DNA from: Methanobacteriota archaeon
GTDB lineage: Archaea > Thermoplasmatota > Thermoplasmata > Methanomassiliicoccales > Methanomethylophilaceae
Direction: 5' to 3'
Assembly: GCA_029574055.1 (NCBI GenBank)
Contig: JAKQBQ010000105.1
Location: forward strand, 1 to 5,293
DNA length: 5,293 nt
The stretch's first letter is position 1; each line of letters opens with the position of its first letter. The notes below the pieces were generated by a model. That model made no database searches and was not told the origin of the DNA. It worked only from the letters and a program-made list of their open reading frames with translations. Positions 1-5,293 of the stretch are shown here, piece after piece. A program made the position numbers and the translations under genes.

Positions 1-1326
1 ACATGTTCCGCTCTCGCGAACGTCGATCTCACGAACAGATGCAACATGAACTGCCCGATTTGCTTCGCGAACGCGAACCAGCAGGGGTACGTTTACGAAC
101 CTGACTATGAAACGCTGGTAAAGATGCTTGATGCGCTCAGGGCGGAAGAGCCGATAAAATGCACTGCTGTGCAGTTCTCCGGAGGGGAACCCACCGTCCA
201 CCCCGATTTCGTCAAGATAATAAAGGCGGCCAGGGATAGGAATTTTGCCCAAGTCCAGGTTGCGACCAACGGGCTTGAGTTCGCCAAGAAGTACGATCTT
301 CTCAAGGAAGCGTCCCTGGCAGGGCTTAACACCATATACCTTTCCTTTGACGGGGTCACGGACGATGTCTATCTTCAGGCAAGGGACAGGAAGATGTTCA
401 AGGTGAAGCTGGATGTCATCGCGAACTGCAGGAAACTGAGGGAGGAGACGGGAAAATGCCCGTCCATCGTTCTTGTTCCCACCATAGTAAAAGGAATGAA
501 CGACCACCAGATAGGCGACATGGCGAAGTTCGCATTCGACAATGCGGACGTTGTCCGCGGGATAAACTTCCAGCCTGTGGCGTTCACGGGAAGGATGACC
601 AAAGAGGAGCTGTCCAAAGGCAGGTTCACTCTCCCCGATCTCGTAGAAGCTTTCGAGAAGCAGACGGGATATACGAACAGGGATGATTGGTATCCGGTAC
701 CCGTTGTTGCGCCCATATCCGATTTTGCATCCATCATATTGAGCCAGAACAAGGTGACCTTCACAACGCACCCCCACTGCGGCATAGCCACGTACGTATT
801 CATGGATGAAAAAGGGGTGATAACCCCGTTCCCCAGGTTCATCAAGGTGAAAGAGTTCACGGCAGGCCTTCAGGAGATCTCCTCGAAGGCAGAGAAAGCG
901 ACGTTCAAGAAGCTGTATGCCATGAAGCTCCTGAAGCTCCTGAACAATTCCATAATAGAAGAGAAGCTTCCCAGAGGGATGTCGAAGAAGCAGTTCGTCA
1001 GCATGATGTCGAGCGTCATGAGCAAAAAATCGAAGACCGCACTGGCATCCTTCTCATGGAAGATGATGTTCTTCGGCGGCATGCACTTCCAGGACATGCA
1101 CAACTACGATGTCGAGAGGGTGAGGCGCTGCGGCGTCCACTACATCACGCCGGACTGCCAGGTGATACCCTTCTGCGCATACAACGGAGGGCCGGAGTAC
1201 CGCAAGGAGATAGAAGATAAATTCTCGATACCGCTGGCTGAGTGGAAGGCGAAGAATAAGAAGGAGGCTGCGGAACTGGAAGCGGCGATGGTGGTCCCCG
1301 AGGACCAAAGGCCGGACGCGGCATGA
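1..1326 (+). CDS. tes: Tetraether lipid synthase-type radical SAM protein (5' partial)
   Basis: Radical SAM enzyme of the Tes/MJ0619 type, which couples the phytanyl tails of two archaeol-type lipids into tetraether (GDGT) lipids at the membrane. The frame is open from base 1, so the gene begins upstream; 441 residues are visible, and family members of about 500 suggest several dozen are missing. Counting the first in-window codon as 1, the cluster motif CX3CX2C is C14, C18, C21, inside the family-typical stretch DLTNRCNMNCPICFANA. The ATG at base 46 falls within this motif and cannot be the start. SAM-binding GGEP is at 61-64. Further cysteines in family-typical contexts are C260 (THPHCGIATYVF) and C377, C386, C392 near the C-terminus (RRCGVHY...PFCAYN), likely auxiliary iron-sulfur ligands. 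A ferredoxin and geranylgeranyl reductase follow directly, supporting a lipid role. Assignment to the family is strong; the exact product (GDGT or a macrocyclic diether) is inferred. Confidence 0.9.
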   Translation, partial: TCSALANVDLTNRCNMNCPICFANANQQGYVYEPDYETLVKMLDALRAEEPIKCTAVQFSGGEPTVHPDFVKIIKAARDRNFAQVQVATNGLEFAKKYDLLKEASLAGLNTIYLSFDGVTDDVYLQARDRKMFKVKLDVIANCRKLREETGKCPSIVLVPTIVKGMNDHQIGDMAKFAFDNADVVRGINFQPVAFTGRMTKEELSKGRFTLPDLVEAFEKQTGYTNRDDWYPVPVVAPISDFASIILSQNKVTFTTHPHCGIATYVFMDEKGVITPFPRFIKVKEFTAGLQEISSKAEKATFKKLYAMKLLKLLNNSIIEEKLPRGMSKKQFVSMMSSVMSKKSKTALASFSWKMMFFGGMHFQDMHNYDVERVRRCGVHYITPDCQVIPFCAYNGGPEYRKEIEDKFSIPLAEWKAKNKKEAAELEAAMVVPEDQRPDAA

Positions 1327-1332
1327 GGGGGA
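1325..1332 (+). promoter_or_regulatory. Shine-Dalgarno-like site for the ferredoxin
   Basis: The purine run GAGGGGGA overlaps the last two bases of the tes stop codon and lies 7 bases before the ATG at 1340. It supports that start for the short ferredoxin gene and suggests translation linked to tes. Confidence 0.55.
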
Positions 1333-1339
1333 ATAGCGG

Positions 1340-1513
1340 ATGATAGTGAATTTAGACAAGTGCCTGCATTGCGGAGGATGCGTCGGATCGTGCCCGACCA
1401 ATGCGATATTCCTTAACGATTTTGTTCTGGAATTCAGCAGCAAATGCAACAGATGCGGAAGATGCGTGAAGATCTGCCCGGTCCATGCGTTGACGATGGA
1501 GGGAAAGCAATGA
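1340..1513 (+). CDS. Small 2[4Fe-4S] ferredoxin, partner of Tes/GGR
   Basis: A 57-residue bacterial-type ferredoxin, easily missed because of its size. It has two complete CX2CX2CX3CP motifs: C8, C11, C14, C18 followed by P19, and C36, C39, C42, C46 followed by P47. Each motif normally supplies three ligands to one 4Fe-4S cluster and one to the other, giving two clusters in a soluble one-electron carrier. No other domain is present. The ATG at 1340 follows a purine-rich site and gives the usual N-terminus (MIVNLDKCLHC). The stop overlaps the reductase start as ATGA, so the two proteins are probably made together. From established work, the ferredoxin in the same position in Methanosarcina acetivorans (MA_1485) is needed with its reductase for full saturation of archaeal lipids in E. 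coli. I infer the same role here, and possibly electron supply to Tes. Confidence 0.95.
   Translation: MIVNLDKCLHCGGCVGSCPTNAIFLNDFVLEFSSKCNRCGRCVKICPVHALTMEGKQ
1498..1503 (+). promoter_or_regulatory. Shine-Dalgarno site fixing the GGR start
   Basis: GGAGGG lies 6 bases before the ATG at 1510, inside the last codons of the ferredoxin gene. It selects 1510 over the in-frame upstream ATG at 1444, which would add 22 residues that merely read the ferredoxin gene out of frame. Confidence 0.75.
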
Positions 1514-2700
1514 AGACCTACAACTGCGACGTGGTCGTGGTCGGCGCCGGCCCGGGCGGAAGCATGGCGGCCAAGTTCTGCGCTAAAGGCGGACTCAACA
1601 CGATCATGATAGAGAAGAAGGCCGAGATCGGCGCTCCCCTGAGGTGTGCGGAAGGCGTATCCAAGAAATGGCTGGAGGAGGTAGGGATAGAGCCGGACCC
1701 AACCTGGATATGCGCCGACATGGTCGGAGCCGTGATAAGATCGCCCAGCGGATACGAGTTCAAACTCGACGAGAGCCATGCCGGATCGGAGGTCGGATAC
1801 GTGCTTGAAAGGCACCTGTTCGACAAAGCCCTTGCAAGGGACGCTGTGGCAGCCGGCGCGAAGATAATGATGCGCACTTCCTGCACAGACGTGATAAAAG
1901 AAGGAGGGAAGCTCGTCGGCGTCAAATGCAGGAGCATGGGCGAGGAGATAGTGATACGCGCCAAAGCCATCGTGGCGGCCGACGGATACGAATCGCAGGT
2001 GGGAAGATGGGCGGGCATCGAGACCAAATTGGAGATGAACGATATTGATTCGTGTATCCAATACAGAATGGTTAACGCAGACATCGATCCTGAATACTGC
2101 GAGTTCAACATCGGCGCGAAGATAGCGCCCGGAGGATATCTCTGGATATTCCCCAAGGGCAACGGCGTTGCCAATGTTGGTATAGGCGTAATGGCAAAAT
2201 TCTGCAAAGATTCCGAGCCGAAGAAGTATCTGGACAAGTTCATCGAGACCGATCCGAGATTCAAGAACAGCCAGGCTGTGGAGGTCGCCGCCGGCATGGT
2301 ATCCACCTGCCCCGGCCTCGACTGCGCAGTGGACGACAACATCATTCTTGTCGGGGATGCGGCCAGGATAATAGACCCGATCACAGGCGGAGGCATATGC
2401 CACGCCTGCAGGACGGGGATGTACGCCGGGCTCGTGCTCACGGAATGCGCCAAGAAAGGGGATTTCTCCAAGGAGGCGCTCATGCCGTACGAGAAGATGT
2501 GGCGCGATAGGATGGAGGACAAACTCTACAGGAACTGGATGGCCAAGGAGAGATTGGCGGAGCTTGACGATGAAACGATAGATGAGCTTGTCAAGCTGAT
2601 ATCCGGATCCGACATCAAAGAGGTCAATGTCTACAATCTCCTGAAAGTCGTCAAAGAAAAGTTCCCCAAGGTCGTTGAAGGCTTCGAGGATCTCATTTAA
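1510..2700 (+). CDS. Geranylgeranyl reductase family FAD enzyme (archaeal lipid saturation)
   Basis: A 396-residue flavoprotein that reduces the double bonds of geranylgeranyl chains in archaeal lipid precursors (digeranylgeranylglycerophospholipid reductase). The N-terminal Rossmann motif is VVGAGPGG with G12, G14, G17, and E35 ends the second strand to hold the FAD ribose. C46 sits in the family-typical segment GAPLRCAEG. The substrate-cavity motif PxxYxWxFP is complete: P207, Y210, W212, F214, P215. The second FAD motif is GDAAR at 282-286, followed by DPITGGG to 295. About 100 helical residues at the C-terminus complete the usual length. The start at 1510 is chosen because the first residues run straight into the dinucleotide-binding strand, a good ribosome site precedes it, and it overlaps the ferredoxin stop. 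The adjacent ferredoxin is the likely electron donor. The same family includes chlorophyll and prenyl-quinone reductases, but the neighbours favour membrane lipid. The precise substrate is inferred. Confidence 0.93.
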   Translation: MKTYNCDVVVVGAGPGGSMAAKFCAKGGLNTIMIEKKAEIGAPLRCAEGVSKKWLEEVGIEPDPTWICADMVGAVIRSPSGYEFKLDESHAGSEVGYVLERHLFDKALARDAVAAGAKIMMRTSCTDVIKEGGKLVGVKCRSMGEEIVIRAKAIVAADGYESQVGRWAGIETKLEMNDIDSCIQYRMVNADIDPEYCEFNIGAKIAPGGYLWIFPKGNGVANVGIGVMAKFCKDSEPKKYLDKFIETDPRFKNSQAVEVAAGMVSTCPGLDCAVDDNIILVGDAARIIDPITGGGICHACRTGMYAGLVLTECAKKGDFSKEALMPYEKMWRDRMEDKLYRNWMAKERLAELDDETIDELVKLISGSDIKEVNVYNLLKVVKEKFPKVVEGFEDLI

Positions 2701-2728
2701 AAACGCGGCAAAGCCGCTTACTTTCCAT
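2701..2728. terminator. Candidate bidirectional terminator between convergent genes
   Basis: This 28-base spacer holds a perfect 5-bp GC-only hairpin, GCGGC at 2705-2709 and GCCGC at 2713-2717, with an AAA loop. Read on the - strand, the hairpin is followed by GTTTTTAAA, which runs into the GGR stop. Read on the + strand, it is followed by the pyrimidine-rich TTACTTTCCATTTATT. Archaeal RNA polymerase stops mainly at T-runs, so the T-tracts on each exit side may matter more than the short stem. It serves the ends of both GGR and mevalonate kinase if real. Confidence 0.5.
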
Positions 2729-3673
2729 TTATTCGCTTTCCTCTATTACCTTCACGCCCTCGACACCCGTTTTCACGACGAAGGGAACGCCCCCGTGGGA
2801 TGATATGGCGCTGCACGCTTTGTCCGGGTCATCGGTAAGCACCACCATGCTCCCTCCGCCGCCTGCGCCTGTGAGCTTTGCCCCGTACGCATACGGGAGG
2901 GAAGCGTTGACGAGCTTGTTCAGTTCTTTAGAGGATACTCCGAGGATGGAGAGCAGCTTGTGATCTTTGGTCATGAGCTCTCCGAGGGCCGCCACGTCAT
3001 TTTTGCGGATGGCGTTCATTCCCTCAAGGGTGATCTGGCCGATCTCATCCACGATATCGGCGGCGAATCTGTTGCGGTCCTTGTACTTCCTGACCTTTTC
3101 GACAAGGGGGCCGGTCGACGCCCTTATTCCTGTGTAGCCTATCACGAATGTCATCTCCGGAACATCGATATGGGAGATGTTCCAGACGTGTTCGTTCTTT
3201 GTTATGTTCCAGAGGCGGTCTTCTTCGTTCTTCTGCGCGTTCAATGCTATTCCGTAGCCGTGGGTGGAGGTGGAAGTATCCATCGGGCTCCCCCGCCCCT
3301 GCGCGAAATATTCCGCTTCGAAAGCCTCTTCCGCGATCTCCGCTTCGTTAAGCGGTCTATCTGTAATGGAGCGCATGGCGGCGGAGAAAGCGACCGAAAG
3401 AGCAGCGGACGACCCCAGCCCCGAGCCGGTAGGGATCTTGCTGTCCATTTGCACCGAGACGGGAAGCATGCCGTTCTTCCCGGAGATGTACCTTATGTGG
3501 GGAACCGTCTTGATATCGGCCGTATCGTTATTGATCTTGAAGACAGCATCCTTTTTTACTTTCATGTTGAATCTTCTGTCTATAGCCAGCGCTATGGCGG
3601 GTTTGCCGTAGACGACCGCATGCTCGCCCAATATCACGAACTTGCCGGGAGCGGAAACGGAGACTTCGTTCAT
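2729..3673 (-). CDS. mvk: Mevalonate kinase (GHMP kinase family)
   Basis: A 314-residue cytosolic kinase that phosphorylates mevalonate at the 5-hydroxyl with ATP, feeding isoprenoid and so archaeal lipid synthesis. All three GHMP motifs are present: the N-terminal APGK (8-11) running into GEHAVVYG (16-23), the mevalonate-kinase hallmark; the ATP loop PTGSGLGSSAA at 81-91; and the C-terminal KLTGAGGGGS at 266-275. The catalytic aspartate is D132 in GRGSPMD, with E121 eleven residues earlier, the same spacing as Glu193 and Asp204 of the rat enzyme. Length is normal for archaeal members. The GEHAVVYG segment separates it from homoserine, phosphomevalonate and Thermoplasma-type mevalonate-3-kinases. 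S275 stands where Cys is common in relatives, which should be harmless. The ATG overlaps the stop of the upstream gene as ATGA and no clear Shine-Dalgarno precedes it, so translation probably depends on coupling. The gene converges on GGR. Confidence 0.95.
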   Translation of the reverse strand: MNEVSVSAPGKFVILGEHAVVYGKPAIALAIDRRFNMKVKKDAVFKINNDTADIKTVPHIRYISGKNGMLPVSVQMDSKIPTGSGLGSSAALSVAFSAAMRSITDRPLNEAEIAEEAFEAEYFAQGRGSPMDTSTSTHGYGIALNAQKNEEDRLWNITKNEHVWNISHIDVPEMTFVIGYTGIRASTGPLVEKVRKYKDRNRFAADIVDEIGQITLEGMNAIRKNDVAALGELMTKDHKLLSILGVSSKELNKLVNASLPYAYGAKLTGAGGGGSMVVLTDDPDKACSAISSHGGVPFVVKTGVEGVKVIEESE

Positions 3674-4197
3674 TCTGTCAGGCCGTACTTTGACAAGGTT
3701 TCTCTGATGGCGTCATTCGGTGTCCGCTTATCAAGCAAAGGCTGGGGGATGTCCCACCATATGTCCTCGAACTCCTCAAGCGCATTCTCGTACGCCTCAT
3801 CGTTAGGGAATTCTTCTCTTTTCACGGTGAGAAGCGCCTTCTGGTGCTCTTTGAAGAGATCCACTTTGAACCTCTTGTTTGTTAAAGAGACTCCAAGATA
3901 CATATCGAAAGAATAGGAGGCCTCCATCGCAACATCTACAGGAGACGAGTCGCCGAGCATGTCAAGCACGGCGTTCGCGGTCATGCTGAATATCATTTTC
4001 ATTTTTGCTTCGTCCGGTATATCCATGCCGTTCATTTCCGAGATCATCACTTCATACCAGAGGTCCGCCATGGCGGCAACCCTGTAGGGGTTCTTCTCAT
4101 ACAGCTGCTTGTTCGTCATCTCTTCTTCGGACATCTCTTCTTCGTTGTATCCGAAGAGGTCCGCATTGGGGTCGTCAAGGTTGATCCTCTCTGCCAT
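3670..4197 (-). CDS. Conserved-looking hypothetical protein, acidic, 175 residues
   Basis: I do not recognise this protein. It has 175 residues, no signal peptide, no transmembrane stretch and no cysteine, so it should be a soluble cytosolic protein without metal-cysteine sites. The first 30 residues are strongly acidic and probably disordered (EEEMSEEEM at 19-27). Residues 37-82 look like a pair of amphipathic helices rich in Met and Ala, followed by a mixed segment (95-126) and an acidic, tryptophan-bearing helix (EEFEDIWWDIP, 141-151). The tail DKRTPNDAIRETLSKYGL (156-173) looks helical. Thirteen methionines is high for the size. The start at 4197 is chosen because AGGAG lies 8 bases upstream and the start follows the aminotransferase stop by 1 base; an in-frame ATG at 4251 would read 18 residues through the aminotransferase gene. 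Its stop overlaps the mevalonate kinase start. Tight packing suggests a real, co-translated gene, but gives no function. Confidence 0.85.
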   Translation of the reverse strand: MAERINLDDPNADLFGYNEEEMSEEEMTNKQLYEKNPYRVAAMADLWYEVMISEMNGMDIPDEAKMKMIFSMTANAVLDMLGDSSPVDVAMEASYSFDMYLGVSLTNKRFKVDLFKEHQKALLTVKREEFPNDEAYENALEEFEDIWWDIPQPLLDKRTPNDAIRETLSKYGLTE

Positions 4198-4198
4198 C

Positions 4199-5293
4199 TT
4201 ATCCGCTCCTAAGTTTACCCATAACGTCTGCCAATATATCCATTCCCGCATCGATCTTCTTTTCGTCCGCGGCGTACGAGAACCTCAGGTGCCCTTCCCC
4301 GTATTTCCCGAAGGACGATCCCGGGGTGCATATCAGGCCGTTCTTGGCAAGCGTGTTCGCAAGCTCATCGGAACCCATTTTGATATCGTACGATGGGAAA
4401 GCGTAGAACGAGCCCTTCGGGGGCGAGATGCTCATGCCGTCTATCTCGTTAATGCGCTTTGATATCAGATCCCTCCTTCCGCGGAATATCTTTCTTGCAT
4501 TCTCCAAATAGCTTTCCATCACCGGCAGTGCGTTCAGTATCCCGTATTGCGCCGGCATATTGGGGCTGGCGCAGACGTGGTACTGCATCTTCACGAGGTC
4601 GTTCATTACGCTCTTGTTTGAGAAGAGGGCCCCCATCCTCCAGCCGGTGACCGCCATCATCTTGGAGAAGCCGTTGACAACTATTGCTCTATCAAGATGC
4701 GGAAGGAAGGAATGGTGCTTTCCTTCGTAGATGTAAGCATCGTACACTTCATCGGACAGTATAATAAGATCGTGATCTTCCGCAATATCCAGAAGCGCTT
4801 CGTACGTCTTTTTGTCGAGCACTCCGCCGGTAGGGTTAGCGGGGCTGTTCACCACCATCATCTTGGTCTTTTTTGTTATAAGGCTCTTGATATCCTCTAT
4901 GTCCGGAAGGAAATCCCCTTCGGTAAGTTTGTATTCGATAGGCTTGCCTCCGGCGAGAACTGCGTGCGGCGAGTATATGACAAAGCCTGGGCTTGGGACG
5001 AGAACTTCATCTCCCGGATCGATGAAGGCCTGAGAGGCCTCAAGGAGCGCAGAAGAGCCGCTGGGTGTGATCATCACATTATCGGCTGAAAGTTCGCCGT
5101 ACCTTGAGAACCATTTTGCGACCCCTTCTCTCAATTCCATGATGCCGGCCGTAGGCCCGTATTTGTTCCGTCCTTCGGATGCCGCCTTGTTCATTCCCTC
5201 GACCGCTTCCCTCGGAGGATCGAGATCCGGCTCGCCCAGGCCGAGATTGATGGAGTTGGGCCCGGCAAGGTCGAACATCTTCCTGATGCCCGA
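4199..5293 (-). CDS. Class I/II PLP-dependent aminotransferase (5' partial)
   Basis: Fold-type I aminotransferase, probably acting on aspartate, an aromatic or another amino acid with 2-oxoglutarate. The frame stays open to the window edge and reads SGIRKMFDLAG, so the ATG at 5278 is internal; relatives begin roughly 10-20 residues before SGIRK. Numbering from that internal Met: the substrate-side NLGLGEPD is at 11-18; N148 in NSPANPTGG, D176 and Y179 in SDEVYDAY contact PLP; K206 in GFSKMMAVTGWRMG forms the Schiff base; R214 binds the phosphate; and R332 in HLRFSYA should bind the substrate carboxylate. All key residues are intact. The GLGEPD opening and overall length match the Iγ subgroup common in archaea, which is often labelled aspartate aminotransferase, but substrate cannot be read from sequence. 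The stop is 1 base before the next gene, whose ribosome site lies in the last codons here, so the genes are probably cotranscribed. Confidence 0.93.
   Translation of the reverse strand, partial: SGIRKMFDLAGPNSINLGLGEPDLDPPREAVEGMNKAASEGRNKYGPTAGIMELREGVAKWFSRYGELSADNVMITPSGSSALLEASQAFIDPGDEVLVPSPGFVIYSPHAVLAGGKPIEYKLTEGDFLPDIEDIKSLITKKTKMMVVNSPANPTGGVLDKKTYEALLDIAEDHDLIILSDEVYDAYIYEGKHHSFLPHLDRAIVVNGFSKMMAVTGWRMGALFSNKSVMNDLVKMQYHVCASPNMPAQYGILNALPVMESYLENARKIFRGRRDLISKRINEIDGMSISPPKGSFYAFPSYDIKMGSDELANTLAKNGLICTPGSSFGKYGEGHLRFSYAADEKKIDAGMDILADVMGKLRSG
4206..4210 (-). promoter_or_regulatory. Shine-Dalgarno site fixing the hypothetical gene's start
   Basis: On the - strand AGGAG lies 8 bases before the ATG at 4197, inside the final codons of the aminotransferase (the codons for Arg-Ser in KLRSG). 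It decides the 175-residue start over the longer in-frame option and marks the junction as translationally linked. Confidence 0.75.

Noticed and set aside
46..48. ATG at 46 as the start of the radical SAM gene
   Set aside because: It sits inside the CX3CX2C motif and would delete the first cluster cysteine (C14 of the visible frame). The frame is open to the window edge.
924..941. Tandem 9-base repeat AAGCTCCTG in tes
   Set aside because: It encodes KLLKLL in a helix of the radical SAM protein, keeps the frame, and occurs only twice.
1444..1446. ATG at 1444 as the start of GGR
   Set aside because: The extra 22 residues overlap the second cluster motif of the ferredoxin in another frame and resemble nothing. 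The ATG at 1510 has GGAGGG in front and gives the normal N-terminus.
1054..2403. Long open frame on the - strand (449 codons) antisense to GGR
   Set aside because: It lies across the tes end, the ferredoxin and most of GGR, all with intact motifs on the + strand. Its translation is His-, Arg- and Leu-rich with no recognisable motif, as expected from reading biased codons backwards.
1518..2522. Second - strand open frame (334 codons) within GGR
   Set aside because: Entirely antisense to the FAD enzyme; Ser/Pro-rich low-information translation with no motif or ribosome site supporting it.
2960..3916. + strand open frame (318 codons) across mevalonate kinase and the hypothetical gene
   Set aside because: Antisense to the GHMP motifs and to a tight gene junction; the translation shows no family feature.
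1..5293. CRISPR array, tRNA or rRNA, insertion sequence, inteins or a novel defence system
   Set aside because: No repeat-spacer pattern, tRNA-like cloverleaf, transposase motif or inverted terminal repeats were seen, and core metabolic genes occupy almost every base.

Overview
The window most likely comes from an archaeon. It carries the enzymes that finish archaeal isoprenoid ether lipids: a tetraether-lipid-synthase-type radical SAM protein, a small ferredoxin and a geranylgeranyl reductase. It also has an archaeal-type mevalonate kinase. The lineage is an inference. Gene content and protein style fit a methanogenic or Thermoplasmata-related euryarchaeon, with Methanomassiliicoccales my best guess, but no marker gene in the window settles it.

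Layout: two convergent gene blocks cover nearly every base. Block 1 (+ strand, 1-2700) is tes (5' end cut by the window edge), a 57-residue 2[4Fe-4S] ferredoxin (1340-1513) and a geranylgeranyl reductase (1510-2700). The ferredoxin starts 13 bases after tes, and its stop overlaps the reductase start as ATGA. Block 2 (- strand, 5293-2729) is, in transcription order, a class I/II PLP aminotransferase (5' end cut), an unrecognised 175-residue acidic protein and mevalonate kinase. The aminotransferase stop and the next start are 1 base apart, and the next junction is again an ATGA overlap. The two blocks meet tail to tail in a 28-base spacer (2701-2728) holding a perfect 5-bp hairpin, a candidate shared terminator. 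No intergenic stretch is long enough to hide another gene. Both promoters lie outside the window.

How the genes work together: mevalonate kinase acts early in isoprenoid supply. Geranylgeranyl reductase saturates the C20 chains of archaeal lipids using reduced ferredoxin. Tes joins the tails of two diether lipids through sp3 carbons to make membrane-spanning tetraethers. The order tes-ferredoxin-GGR matches, from memory, the Methanosarcina acetivorans cluster MA_1486-MA_1485-MA_1484, so block 1 reads as a lipid-maturation operon with its own electron carrier. The aminotransferase and the unknown protein have no evident lipid role. The unknown protein, locked between aminotransferase and mevalonate kinase by tight junctions, is the least explained item here.
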